Positions 1-8,397 of a DNA stretch of 62,424 nucleotides are shown one piece after another. A model generated the notes under the pieces. That model saw nothing but the letters and a program-made list of their open reading frames with translations, was not told the origin of the DNA and searched no databases. A program made the position numbers and the translations under genes. Each line of letters begins with the position of its first letter. The first letter of the stretch is position 1. The DNA is taken from assembly GCA_902793285.1 (NCBI GenBank), contig CADBCV010000010.1, positions 1-62,424 on the forward strand, written 5' to 3'. The stretch is from Oscillospiraceae bacterium. GTDB taxonomy: Bacteria > Bacillota > Clostridia > Oscillospirales > Oscillospiraceae.

Positions 1-1
1 G

Positions 2-715
2 CTGGACTATGACTTCTCCGAAAAGCGGAAACTCATGGAGTCCCAGGCGGGACTCTTCGGCGCGCTGGAGGTGGCCCAGCGGCAGTATGACCTCATGTGT
101 GAGGTGCGGGACTATCTGAAAACCCACCCAAAAGCGGCAGTGGTCAACCTGGGCTGCGGGCTGGACGACACCTTCTCCCAGGTGGATAACGGTCAGTGCC
201 ATGGCTACAACCTCGACATGCCGGATGTGATATCTGTGCGGAACGAGCTGCTGCCCGCGGGCGAGCGGGAGCAGAATATCGGCATCGACTTGAACGACCA
301 CGGTTGGATGGACCGGATCGACGCAAGCGGGGGCGCGGTGTTCTTCGCCTCCGGCGTGTTCTACTACTTTGAGACAGAGGCGGTCAGGGCGCTGTTTCGA
401 GCGATGGCGGAGCGCTTTTCCGGCGCGGTGCTGGCCTTTGACTGCTGCAACCGGCGCGGCGCGAAGATGATGACCAAGACTTGGCTCAAGGGGGCCGGGA
501 TCCGGGATGTCAACGCGCTGTTCTCTCTGGATGACCCGATGACCCTGAAGGGCTGGAGCAAACATTTCGCTGCCGTCTCGACGAAGAGCTATATGCGCGG
601 CTACCGGGACATCTACCCTGAGGTGAACGCCTTTCATAAGCTGATGATCCGCTTCTGCGACAGCCTGGTCAAGATGGTGGTCGTGAAGATCACATTCGGA
701 GAGGGTAAAGAATGA
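2..715 (+). CDS. Class I SAM-dependent methyltransferase, LCM type (5' partial)
   Basis: The reading frame is open from the first complete codon in the window, so the gene begins upstream; the ATG at 35 is internal or an alternative start. The motif LGCGLDDTF (residues 39-47 counted from that ATG), followed by the acidic stretch YNLDMPDV, is the SAM-binding signature of the leucine carboxyl methyltransferase-like O-methyltransferase family, often annotated as 'involved in polyketide biosynthesis'. About 226 residues are visible, compatible with a nearly complete domain. The substrate cannot be told from sequence. It overlaps the next gene by four bases (ATGA), so the two are translationally coupled. 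I am sure of the fold and unsure of the reaction. Confidence 0.8.
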   Translation: MDYDFSEKRKLMESQAGLFGALEVAQRQYDLMCEVRDYLKTHPKAAVVNLGCGLDDTFSQVDNGQCHGYNLDMPDVISVRNELLPAGEREQNIGIDLNDHGWMDRIDASGGAVFFASGVFYYFETEAVRALFRAMAERFSGAVLAFDCCNRRGAKMMTKTWLKGAGIRDVNALFSLDDPMTLKGWSKHFAAVSTKSYMRGYRDIYPEVNAFHKLMIRFCDSLVKMVVVKITFGEGKE

Positions 716-1341
716 AGTACATGGGAATGCCGCTGGGCATGTGGCTGCTGTATCGGAAGTCTTTCCGGGAACACCTGGTCTCCGTGCTGGGCTGCACCCC
801 GCGAGAAGCAAAGGAGATCACGGAAAAGGCAGAACCGAAGTACCGGGAGATTATCGAAAAGCTCCCGGCATTTGAAAAGGGCGACCGCTTCCAGATGAAT
901 ATCGTCAACTGTGCCCTGTTCTGCGCCTTTCTGCTGAGTATGGAGCGTCGGCCGAAAGTGGAGGATGCCACCGTGTTTTACGCGCAGGCCATGATGACCG
1001 CGCCCACCCGGTGGTTCTGCCGGATGAGCGCCAAGCGCAAGTTTACAGACGCGGATCTTCAGGGCATGAAGGATACCGCCGCGCTGCGTGCCGCCGACCG
1101 CAATCCCTATTCCTGGAACATGGACTATCTGCCCTATCCGGACGGCAGCGGCTATGAGGCCCGCTTTACCAAATGCGGCATCTGCACGCTGATGAAAGAA
1201 CTGGGACTTTTTGAACTGACCCCCGCCATGTGCCGTCTGGACTACACCATGAGCGAGGCGGGCGGCGCGTCCAAATTCGTACGGCAATACACGCTGGCAA
1301 ACGGCGGACCGTATTGCGACTGCGGATATAAGAAAAAGTGA
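712..1341 (+). CDS. L-2-amino-thiazoline-4-carboxylate hydrolase-like protein
   Basis: This 209-residue protein matches my memory of the ATC-hydrolase family (PF14196): an N-terminal basic helix, a mid-protein M-N-I-V-N-C segment, and a Cys-rich C-terminal half containing KCGICTLMKELG, a Cys in PAMCRLDY, and CDCG near the end. Family members found in Clostridia commonly sit beside small methyltransferases, and few have a tested activity. The start overlaps the upstream methyltransferase stop by ATGA, indicating one transcript. No signal peptide or membrane segment is seen. The family name should not be read as proof of thiazoline hydrolysis. About 40 bases separate it from the next gene. Confidence 0.65.
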   Translation: MKYMGMPLGMWLLYRKSFREHLVSVLGCTPREAKEITEKAEPKYREIIEKLPAFEKGDRFQMNIVNCALFCAFLLSMERRPKVEDATVFYAQAMMTAPTRWFCRMSAKRKFTDADLQGMKDTAALRAADRNPYSWNMDYLPYPDGSGYEARFTKCGICTLMKELGLFELTPAMCRLDYTMSEAGGASKFVRQYTLANGGPYCDCGYKKK

Positions 1342-1383
1342 AAAACCCGGCAAGGGCCGGGCAAACATAGGAGGATAAAAGAT

Positions 1384-1644
1384 ATGACTACCACAGGAAA
1401 GATCGCACTGTTTGTGGGCGGCATGCTCTTTGGCTCCGCCGGCTTTAAAACCCTGGGCAGCAAGGACGCCCGCAAGGTCTACACTCATGCCACCGCCGCC
1501 GTGCTGCGCTGCAAAGACCAGGTGATGCGCGATGTGGAAGCCGTACAGGAGGGCTGCTCGGACATCCTGGCCGACGCCAAAGCAATCAACGATGCGCGAG
1601 CTGCCGAAGAGGCAAAGTACATCGAAGATATCGCCAAAGCATGA
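1384..1644 (+). CDS. DUF6110 family small protein
   Basis: The 86-residue product starts with a glycine-rich hydrophobic segment (IALFVGGMLFGSAG, residues 7-20) and continues as a charged helix with KDQVMRDVEAVQEGCSDI. This matches the small DUF6110 proteins found next to heavy-metal P-type ATPases in Clostridia. The ribosome site AGGAGG at 1370-1375 is well placed. The stop overlaps the next start (ATGA at 1641), tying it to the metal-ATPase remnant downstream. Its role is unknown; one N-terminal membrane helix is plausible. Confidence 0.65.
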   Translation: MTTTGKIALFVGGMLFGSAGFKTLGSKDARKVYTHATAAVLRCKDQVMRDVEAVQEGCSDILADAKAINDARAAEEAKYIEDIAKA

Positions 1645-1858
1645 GATTTCAGATTCTGCATGAGAGCCGGGGGCGCGTCCGTCTGCGGGCCATGCAGCGC
1701 TCCATGAGCCTGCGTGAAGCCGACCTGCTGGAGGCCTGGATTCGGGCACTGCCCGGCGTCGACCAAGTGACGGTAATGAGCGTATCTGCGGCGTGACCAT
1801 CCTCTTTAGCGGCCAGCGGGACACCCTGTATAGCGCCCTGTCCCGCTTTTCCTACTGA
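1641..1858 (+). pseudogene. Heavy-metal P-type ATPase N-terminus, frameshifted and truncated
   Basis: The ATG at 1641 overlaps the DUF6110 stop. The reading frame gives MRFQILHESRGRVRLR and then ALPGVDQVTV, the N-terminal HMA-like domain of clostridial heavy-metal-transporting P-type ATPases, but ends at a TGA at 1794-1796. A one-base shift at about 1775 restores the family-like continuation NERICGVTILFSG and then DTLYSALSRFSY, which stops at 1856-1858. A functional ATPase would run for some 600 more residues, none of which is present. The sequence after about 1857 belongs to an oppositely oriented adenylation gene. Two lesions, a missing base and a cut, therefore make this a remnant, or else a sequencing or assembly artefact. 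Confidence 0.75.
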
Positions 1859-2138
1859 GCTGCGGGTCGATGGGCACGGCCATGTTCCCGTCGATAAAAC
1901 TGCCGAAGAGGCAGGTCAGGTAGGCTATGGAGGCGCTGCCCACAAGCCCCGCGTGTATGGGGCCGTCCCCCTGCGTTCTGAGAAAGGCGGAGACCCGGCG
2001 GCTGTCATCCAGAAAGTCACCGAAGCTCTTCTCGGCGATATCCTTGCCCGCCTTCTCCCGGAGCCATACCTTCTGCGGGCGCTCCTTTGCGGCCCGCAAC
2101 AGCAGGTCCTGAAGGGTGCGCACTTGCGTGTCTTCCAT
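1857..2138 (-). pseudogene. Adenylation (AMP-binding) domain, N-terminal fragment
   Basis: Reading leftward from the ATG at 2138, the product begins MEDTQVRTLQDLLLRAAKER and continues to GLVGSASIAYLTCLFGSFIDGNMAVPIDPQLS, split here as GLVGSASIAYLTCLFGSF then IDGNMAVPIDPQLS. This is the start of an acyl/aminoacyl-adenylating enzyme of the ANL superfamily. The family-like sequence ends at about base 1857; the remaining 18 codons of the open frame are antisense to the ATPase stub. Only about 94 of an expected 500 or so residues remain, and none of the AMP-binding core motifs. It lies directly downstream of the carrier-protein gene (four-base gap), so the intact locus was condensation, carrier, adenylation. 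Confidence 0.75.
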
Positions 2139-2142
2139 CGGC

Positions 2143-2370
2143 TCAAGCCTGCTTGGCCTGTATGTAGGCCATGATGTCCCCCACGGTATGGATGTCGGTC
2201 AGCTCGCTCTCGTCGACCGTGATGCCGAATTCCTCCTCAAAGTCGCCCATCATGGTCATGACGGCGAAGGAGGTGAGGGCCAGATCCTCGGCCAGTCTCG
2301 AATCCTCCCGGATCTCCCCGGGCTCAAGCTCCACATAGCGGGTCATGATGTCTCTGATTTTTTCCAGCAT
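2143..2370 (-). CDS. Acyl/peptidyl carrier protein
   Basis: This protein of about 75 residues contains EDLALTSFAVMTMMGDFEEEFGI. Split for reading, EDLALTSFAVM is followed by MGDFEEEFGI. The Ser in LTSF aligns with the phosphopantetheine attachment site; the usual DSL is replaced by TSF, as in several stand-alone carriers. The ATG at 2370 (MLEKIRD) is preferred over that at 2376 because the AGGAGG at 2379-2384 lies eight bases from the former and only two from the latter. It sits between the condensation fragment and the adenylation fragment, so it probably served a small NRPS-like pathway that is now broken. Confidence 0.85.
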   Translation of the reverse strand: MLEKIRDIMTRYVELEPGEIREDSRLAEDLALTSFAVMTMMGDFEEEFGITVDESELTDIHTVGDIMAYIQAKQA

Positions 2371-2386
2371 GGTCATATCCTCCTGA

Positions 2387-3250
2387 TTATATCCAGTCTA
2401 AAATCTCGCCGATGGTTCTGGTGGGGTCCTCGATGCCGCGGAAGATGGCGCGGCAGAGGTAGTAGTAGAGCTTCTCAATCTCGTCGAGGGAGACGGAGTT
2501 CTTCTCATACTCAAAGTGGAAGCTGAAGCCGTTGTCGGTGGGCCGGTGCATGACGGTGACATAGATGAGCTGCATGGCGACGCCATTGGAGTACCACTTG
2601 CTCTTAAAATTCATGTCGGGGATCTGGTGTCCTTTCATGGACGCGGCGGACACCGGCTGATAGGTCAGCGTCGTGCACTCATAGCCCGTGCCCTGAGGGA
2701 CGCCGTAGTGCGCCGCAGTCTCGCCCATGTAGCGGACGGAGTCGTAGTTTGCGTGGCGCAGGAGGGCGTTTTCCTTGGCCTGGACGATTTTCAGCGCGTC
2801 CATGAAGCTGGTCTCCGGCTCGATCACGGTGCGCAGCGGCCAGAAGTGGATGCGCGTGCCGCCGGACTGACTCTCGAGCAGGGTGCCGCGGCGGGCCACG
2901 GCGTTTTTGACGCTCACGTCCTTCTCGTTGCCCGAGAAGTGAGAGAACACGGTCCGAAGCCCCAGCAGCAGGATCGTCGCGATCGGGATCTTCTTCTCCC
3001 GGCTGAAGGCGAGCAGGGCGCGGGACGGCTCGTCCTCCAGCTCATAAACCTGGATATCGGCCTCGAGATCCCCAGTGCCGTAGCAGGCGCGGAGCTCGGG
3101 CTTGCCCATTTGCTCCCGCAGCTCCAGCAGGCGGTTGCGCGCGCTGAAGGGGGTGTAGATAGGTTCCGGCTGCTCAAGCTGCTCCAGCCAGTATTTCCGG
3201 TCCCGCTCGAGAGCGGGGCTGTTGTCCTCATACGCGAGATCCCCGGCTAT
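2387..3250 (-). pseudogene. Condensation-domain protein, N-terminally truncated
   Basis: The leftward frame from about 3250 to 2387 encodes DLAYEDNSPALERDRKYW and, further on, ARRGTLLESQSGG, FSFHFEYEKN and a C-terminal DEIEKLYYYLCRAI. These match the second half of an NRPS condensation-type domain. The catalytic HHxxxDG segment should lie upstream but is absent: beyond about 3250 the frame runs into the promoter and antisense strand of the GH13 gene, and I see no start codon with a ribosome site. The exact left edge of homology is uncertain by some 20 bases. As it stands the protein would lack its active site. Confidence 0.7.
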
Positions 3251-3278
3251 GACAAGGGGAAATTCATGCCCCGGGAAA

Positions 3279-3313
3279 TTGCACTTGCAATCGCCCGGTC
3301 TGCTTGGTATACT
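3279..3313 (+). promoter_or_regulatory. Sigma-A promoter of the GH13 gene
   Basis: TTGCAA (3285-3290), a 17-base spacer, and TATACT (3308-3313). It lies 55 bases ahead of the ATG at 3368, which follows an AAGGAG ribosome site. An overlapping TTGCAC at 3279 is an alternative -35. The intact promoter shows that the GH13 transcription unit was not damaged by the neighbouring truncation. Confidence 0.7.
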
Positions 3314-3367
3314 GCAAAAGTATTCATGCCCTGCTGAATACAAAACAGACTTGAAGGAGCTTTCAAA

Positions 3368-5041
3368 ATGGCATGGTACGATGAAGCTGTTTTTTACCAT
3401 ATCTATCCCCTGGGTCTGACCGGGGCGCCGAAACAGAACGACTATGGCGAGCCCGTGCATCGCCTCAATACCCTCCTGCCCTGGATCGACCATCTCAAGC
3501 GTCTGGGCTTCACGGCCCTCTACATAGGCCCCCTGTTCCAGTCCGTGGGCCACGGGTATGAGACCACCGATTACCGCGTGCTGGACAGCCGTCTCGGCAC
3601 GAATGAGGATCTCAAGAACTTTGTCGCGGCCTGCCACGGGGCGGGGCTCCGGGTCATCTTTGACGGCGTGTTTAACCACACCGGGCGCGATTTCTTCGCC
3701 TTCAAGGACCTCCAGGCCCACCGCGAGGGGTCACAGTATCGGGACTGGTACTGCAATGTGAACTTTTGGGGCAACAATGAGTATAACGACGGCTTCTCCT
3801 ATGAAAACTGGGGCGGGTATAACCTGCTCGTAAAGCTCAACCAGCGAAACCCCGCCGTCCGGGATTATATCTGCGATGTGATCTGCTTCTGGGTGCGGGA
3901 GTTTGACGTGGACGGCATCCGCCTCGACGCTGCCGACGTGCTGGACTTTGAATTCATGAAGGCCCTGCGCCGCACGGCCGATGAGGTCAAGCCGGACTTC
4001 TGGCTCATGGGGGAGGTCATCCACGGCGACTACTCCCGCTGGGCCAATGAGAATACCCTGCACTCCGTCACGAACTATGCCCTGCACAAGGCCCTTTACA
4101 GCGGCCACAACGACCACAACTACTTCGAGATCGCCCACACCGTCCAGCGCACGAACGGCCTTGTGCCCGCGCACATAAAGCTCTATAACTTCGTGGATAA
4201 CCACGATGTCGAGCGCATCCACACAAAGCTCATGAACAAGGCGCACTACCTGCCGACGCATGTCCTGCTCTACACCCTGCCCGGCATCCCCTCCGTGTAT
4301 TACGGGAGCGAGTTCGGCATCGAGGGGCGCAAGGAGCGCGGGTCGGACGATTCGCTGAGACCTTATATCGACCTCAAGGACCACGCGGGCGATTATGACC
4401 AAAACCCCTGCACAAGTCTCATCGCCGCCCTCGGGAAGATCCACCGGGACTGGAACGGCGAGCTCGTCTGGGGCGATTACCGGCAGCTTGCCCTCACGAC
4501 GCAGCAGTACGCCTTCGCGCGCGGCAGGCTCATCGTCATGGTGAACAACAGCGACGGCGAGGCCTGGATCAATGTGGAGGCGAGCGCCCCCGCCTATGTG
4601 GGGCTTCTCACCGGCAGGCGCATCGAGAGCGGCGGGGGACGGCTGAACGTGAACCTCCCCGGCTGCGGCGGCGATATCTTCGCCCCGGACGACGGAACGC
4701 TCCGCGTCGAGACGCCCGCCAGGGCGGAGACCCCCGCAAAGCCGGAGAAGAAGCCGGAGTCCCCCAAGAAAACAGCGCCGGAGAAAAAGCCGGAGCCTCC
4801 CAAGACAAAGCCCGCCGCGCCAAAGCCTGAGACAAAGCCCGCCGAAAAGACGGAGGCCCCGCGCCCGGAGGCTGTGGAGATCCCCGATATCCCCTATGAC
4901 CTCATGACGGTGGAGCAGCTCCAGGCCGTGATCCTCAAAAAGATGGCCAATAACGGCCCCGTCACAGACCGTATGCGCCAGGATGTGGTGGAGAACATCT
5001 GGCACAACTCCCTCGTGAACTGGGCCAACAGCTTCCGCTGA
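3368..5041 (+). CDS. GH13 alpha-amylase family glycosidase with Pro/Lys/Ala-rich tail
   Basis: The 557-residue protein has the GH13 conserved blocks: FDGVFNHTG, GIRLDAADV (catalytic nucleophile Asp), GEVIHG (acid/base Glu) and FVDNHD (transition-state Asp). There is no signal peptide, so it should act on intracellular maltodextrins or alpha-glucan. The catalytic part ends near residue 445. It is followed by about 55 residues made almost only of Pro, Lys, Ala, Glu and Thr, then a short domain of about 45 residues beginning VEIPDIPYDLMTVEQLQ. That C-terminal domain is unfamiliar in GH13 enzymes and may anchor the enzyme to a partner or polymer. Maltodextrin glucosidase or cyclomaltodextrinase-like activity is the best guess. 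Confidence 0.85.
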   Translation: MAWYDEAVFYHIYPLGLTGAPKQNDYGEPVHRLNTLLPWIDHLKRLGFTALYIGPLFQSVGHGYETTDYRVLDSRLGTNEDLKNFVAACHGAGLRVIFDGVFNHTGRDFFAFKDLQAHREGSQYRDWYCNVNFWGNNEYNDGFSYENWGGYNLLVKLNQRNPAVRDYICDVICFWVREFDVDGIRLDAADVLDFEFMKALRRTADEVKPDFWLMGEVIHGDYSRWANENTLHSVTNYALHKALYSGHNDHNYFEIAHTVQRTNGLVPAHIKLYNFVDNHDVERIHTKLMNKAHYLPTHVLLYTLPGIPSVYYGSEFGIEGRKERGSDDSLRPYIDLKDHAGDYDQNPCTSLIAALGKIHRDWNGELVWGDYRQLALTTQQYAFARGRLIVMVNNSDGEAWINVEASAPAYVGLLTGRRIESGGGRLNVNLPGCGGDIFAPDDGTLRVETPARAETPAKPEKKPESPKKTAPEKKPEPPKTKPAAPKPETKPAEKTEAPRPEAVEIPDIPYDLMTVEQLQAVILKKMANNGPVTDRMRQDVVENIWHNSLVNWANSFR

Positions 5042-5062
5042 ACCCGGGCAGAATAGAAAACA

Positions 5063-5096
5063 GGGGCTGCGGCAGTCGGTTGCTGCAGCCCCTTTT
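5063..5096 (+). terminator. Rho-independent terminator after GH13
   Basis: GGGGCTGCGGCA (5063-5074) pairs with TGCTGCAGCCCC (5081-5092) with a single G-T wobble, followed by a run of T. It lies 22 bases after the GH13 stop. Confidence 0.9.
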
Positions 5097-5171
5097 TGCG
5101 CGCAAGAGCACGCCCGGCAGAAGGACCGGAAAAGCAAGACGGGATTCGACAAAATTTGTTTACATAATGGC

Positions 5172-5200
5172 TGGAAATCTGTGCCGGCCTGATGTATAAT
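5172..5200 (+). promoter_or_regulatory. Promoter of the PP2C phosphatase gene
   Basis: TGGAAA (5172-5177), 17-base spacer, TATAAT (5195-5200), 42 bases before the ATG at 5242. The -10 is consensus and the -35 matches four of six bases. Confidence 0.65.
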
Positions 5201-5241
5201 AAGACATCCATTCCTATCTATCATCGCGGAGACAGCAGCTT

Positions 5242-7419
5242 ATGAAAAAATACAAAAACATTGTGATCGGCGGCATCCAGCAAAAGGTCTTCAATCTCGT
5301 GCTCGTCACGATCCTCCTGATGATGGCGGCCTATACCGTGGTGGTCATCCACCAGGCGGGGCAGCTTGCCGCTCTCGTGGAGGAGACGAACGCCCAGCAG
5401 AAGCAGTCCATTACCCAAATCTCGCAGGGGACCATGGACGCCGTTTTGGATGCGAGCTTTACCGACAGCACGCAGATGCAGGCCATGCTCGCCGATGACT
5501 TCTTTGCCGACGCGGAGAATGTCGTTTTGCTGCTCGCCGACTATGCAGAGCATCTCTTCGCCGATCCGGATTCCTACAGCCCCCGCGCCGTCGCCCCGCC
5601 GGACAAAGCCCTGGACGGGGAGATCAGTGCCCAACTCCTCTGGGAGGAGGGGGCCGATTTTTCTGACCCGGCCCTTCGCGCAAGACTCGGCCTCGTCGGG
5701 AATCTCGCGGATCTGATGACGGCCCTCTATCGTACCGCCCATGTGGACTCCTGCTATATCGCCCTGCCGGACGGGGTGATGCTCCTTGTGGACGACCACG
5801 CGGCCTCCAAATTCGATGAGGGCGGTAACCTCATTACCATTCCCATTCATGAGAGAGTGTGGTACACCAACGCGGTGGAAAAAGGGGAGCTCTCCTTTAC
5901 CGATGTGACCACCGACCTCTTCACCGGGCGCATCAGCGTCATGTGCTCCGTGCCGGTCTATCGGGAGGGGGCGCTTGCCGCCGTCATCGGGGCGGATCTG
6001 TTTTTGAACGATATGGAAGCGGCGGTCTCCGCGTCCATCAAAGACGGCAGCTTTGTCTGCATTGTGAACGAAAACGGCCACATTGTCTTCTCCCCGCAGA
6101 CGGAGGGGGTGTTCCGCGTCCTCCCGGCGGACGAGGCGCAGGACCTGCGCGAATCTGAGGATCGGGCGCTTGCCGAATTTATCAGTGCCGCGCTCACGGA
6201 GAACACCGGCGTGCGCACGGCGGAGATCGCGGGGGAGGCCTACTACATGGCCGGTGCCCCGATCCGCACGATGAACTGGGCGATCGTCGCGGTCGTGTCC
6301 AAGGAGGCGATGGACCAGCCCACCGCCATGCTCGAGACACAGTATGACAACATCCAGCGCGGCGCGGTGGAGCGGTATGAAAGTGGTCTCGGCAACGCGA
6401 AACGGACCATTATCGTCCTGATCTTCATCGTTTTTGCGCTTGGTTCCATGGCGGCGCTCCTTGTCTCCAAGCGCATCGTAAAGCCGCTGGAGGCCATCAC
6501 CCGGCGTGTCAGCTCCCTTGGGGGAGAAGATCTGCAGTTTTTCGTGGAGAAGGAATACCGCACCGGGGACGAGATCGAGCTTCTGGCGGAGTCCTTTGCC
6601 AAGCTCTCGGCCAAGACCCTCCAATATGTGGACAAGGTCAAAACCGTCACCGCGGAGAAGGAGCGCATCGGGGCGGAGCTCCACATGGCCACCGAGATCC
6701 AGGCAAGCCAGCTCCCGCGCCTGTTCCCGCCCTTCCCGCAGCGCTCGGAGTTTGACATCTTCGCTTCCATGACCCCTGCCAAGGAGGTCGGCGGCGATTT
6801 CTATGACTTCTTCCTTGTGGATGACGACCACATCGCCCTCGTCATGGCGGACGTGTCCGGCAAGGGCGTCCCGGCGGCGCTGTTCATGATGGTGTCGCGG
6901 GTGCTCATCAAGTCCCACCTCCAGGGCGGTGAGAGCCCCAAGCAGGCGCTTGCAAGCGTGAATAACCAGCTCTGCGAGGGCAACAACGCCGGCTTCTTTG
7001 TTACGGTCTGGCTCGCGGTCATTGAGATCTCCACCGGCAAAGGCGTCGCCGCGAACGCCGGGCATGAGCATCCGGCGCTCCGCCGCGCGGGCAAGCCCTA
7101 TGAGCTTGTGGTCTATCGCCACTCCATGGCTGTCGCCACCCTGGAGGATCTGCCCTTCCGGGAACACAGCTTCCAGCTTGAGCCCGGGGACAGTCTCTTC
7201 GTCTACACCGACGGGGTGGCGGAGGCGACCAATGCCGAGAACGAGCTCTTCGGGCCGGAGCGTATGCTGGCCGCTCTGAACAGAGACCCGGACGCAACGC
7301 CCGAGCAGACGCTCAGAAACGTCATGGACGGCATCGACGCCTTTGTCGCCGGGGCCGAGCAGTTTGACGATATCACCATGCTCTGCCTCAAATACCGCGG
7401 CCCGAAGAAGGAAAAATAG
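5242..7419 (+). CDS. Membrane Cache-HAMP-PP2C (SpoIIE/RsbU-type) serine phosphatase
   Basis: This 725-residue protein has an N-terminal membrane helix (about residues 17-37), an extracellular Cache-like sensor region, a second helix near 390-412 (IIVLIFIVFALGSMAALLV), a HAMP segment, and a C-terminal PP2C/SpoIIE phosphatase domain from about 480. The metal-binding motifs GGDFYDFF and MADVSGKGVPAALFM are intact, as is the late DDITML. Such proteins dephosphorylate anti-anti-sigma factors in response to an external ligand. No anti-sigma or anti-anti-sigma partner is encoded nearby, so the partner is elsewhere. It is a single-gene unit between its own promoter and terminator. Confidence 0.88.
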   Translation: MKKYKNIVIGGIQQKVFNLVLVTILLMMAAYTVVVIHQAGQLAALVEETNAQQKQSITQISQGTMDAVLDASFTDSTQMQAMLADDFFADAENVVLLLADYAEHLFADPDSYSPRAVAPPDKALDGEISAQLLWEEGADFSDPALRARLGLVGNLADLMTALYRTAHVDSCYIALPDGVMLLVDDHAASKFDEGGNLITIPIHERVWYTNAVEKGELSFTDVTTDLFTGRISVMCSVPVYREGALAAVIGADLFLNDMEAAVSASIKDGSFVCIVNENGHIVFSPQTEGVFRVLPADEAQDLRESEDRALAEFISAALTENTGVRTAEIAGEAYYMAGAPIRTMNWAIVAVVSKEAMDQPTAMLETQYDNIQRGAVERYESGLGNAKRTIIVLIFIVFALGSMAALLVSKRIVKPLEAITRRVSSLGGEDLQFFVEKEYRTGDEIELLAESFAKLSAKTLQYVDKVKTVTAEKERIGAELHMATEIQASQLPRLFPPFPQRSEFDIFASMTPAKEVGGDFYDFFLVDDDHIALVMADVSGKGVPAALFMMVSRVLIKSHLQGGESPKQALASVNNQLCEGNNAGFFVTVWLAVIEISTGKGVAANAGHEHPALRRAGKPYELVVYRHSMAVATLEDLPFREHSFQLEPGDSLFVYTDGVAEATNAENELFGPERMLAALNRDPDATPEQTLRNVMDGIDAFVAGAEQFDDITMLCLKYRGPKKEK

Positions 7420-7461
7420 ATTTATGTAAATAATGTTATGTAAACTCAATACAGCAAAGAG

Positions 7462-7505
7462 CGGGCGCGCTGCAAGAACCAAACTTTTGCAGCGCGCCCG
7501 TTGTT
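7462..7505 (+). terminator. Strong hairpin terminator
   Basis: CGGGCGCGCTGCAA (7462-7475) pairs perfectly with TTGCAGCGCGCCCG (7487-7500), followed by TTGTT. It lies between two converging genes and may serve both strands. Confidence 0.8.
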
Positions 7506-7567
7506 AATCCGATTCCCTGACAGAAAGCGGGACAAGGAATTCCGTGCAAAATTTGTGTCAGATAGTA

Positions 7568-8368
7568 TTACGACCCTGCCGTGAAGAAATCCTGCGCGAG
7601 CTGGCGGAAATCGAAGAGGTTCGGCATGTCGCAGTGGGCGACGGTGGCGACGGCGCTCACGTCCATCATCTCCGGCAGCCAGATCTGCACGCGCACGACG
7701 CCGTTTTGCGGGTAATCAAACACGCCCGCATTGCTCCATTTCTCCCCGTCGCTGACCCAGACGGAGCGCGGGCCCCAGACGAGATTCTTGTTCGCCGTGT
7801 TCTCCGCGATGAGCTGATATTCAAGCGTGAAGCCGACACAGTCCTTCACCGGCTCTGCCAGCACGGTATAGGGCTGCTCCGTCCCGGGAAGATAGCCATA
7901 GGACCAGGCGTTCTCCACATCGGGCACAGGCTCGCAGCTGTCCGGCGCGGCGCCGAGGGTGACCTCTTCCCCGGGAAATTCATCCAGCAGGCGGATGCTC
8001 TTGATCCAGCCGGTGTAGCGCCTGTAATCGGGCGTGGAGTAGAGGATGCAGGACATGCCGTTCTCCTCCGCCACCACGGTGACCTCCGTCCCCTCAAAGA
8101 CGGAGGGCTGGGGCGGGATGCCGCTGCCGATTTCGGGCATGGTCTCCACAAAAAGACTCGGGGCGTACCAGGCCTGGCGGGTGTAGAGCGTCTTCCAGTC
8201 CTCCAGATAGCTCTCCTCCCGGGGCAGCACGATGCAGTCCCAGTTGCGGGCGGTTTTGATCTTTTCAAGTCCACGCTCTGCCGCCGTCTCTCCCGCGGCG
8301 AGGGCGGGGGAGCGGAGAGAGACGCACAGGAGCAGAAGCGGGAGAAAAATAAAACAGAATCTTTTCAT
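7568..8368 (-). CDS. Secreted protein of unknown function
   Basis: The start at 8368 (MKRFCFIFLPLLLLCVS) gives a clear signal peptide ending near an Ala-Leu-Ala-Ala motif and follows an AGGTG ribosome site. The longer open frame up to 8473 is only readthrough of the neighbouring palindromic repeat. The mature part, about 240 residues, is rich in Trp, Tyr and Pro. It has a segment resembling SH3-type beta strands (GTEVTVVAEENGMSCILYS) and a C-terminal beta-rich half with WGPRSVWVSDGEKW. I do not recognise a family. It ends with FDFRQLAQDFFTAGS. It has no operon partner. Confidence 0.7.
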   Translation of the reverse strand: MKRFCFIFLPLLLLCVSLRSPALAAGETAAERGLEKIKTARNWDCIVLPREESYLEDWKTLYTRQAWYAPSLFVETMPEIGSGIPPQPSVFEGTEVTVVAEENGMSCILYSTPDYRRYTGWIKSIRLLDEFPGEEVTLGAAPDSCEPVPDVENAWSYGYLPGTEQPYTVLAEPVKDCVGFTLEYQLIAENTANKNLVWGPRSVWVSDGEKWSNAGVFDYPQNGVVRVQIWLPEMMDVSAVATVAHCDMPNLFDFRQLAQDFFTAGS

Positions 8369-8397
8369 AAAAACACCTGCTTGTACCGGCAGTCCCT

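Noticed and set aside
3251-3721. N-terminal extension of the condensation protein
   Set aside because: This part of the frame is the GH13 promoter and antisense GH13 coding sequence; it has no condensation-domain similarity.
5221-7482. 753-residue open frame on the minus strand
   Set aside because: It is antisense to the PP2C phosphatase gene, which has clear domains, a promoter and a ribosome site; the antisense frame is low-complexity and stays open because of high GC codon bias.
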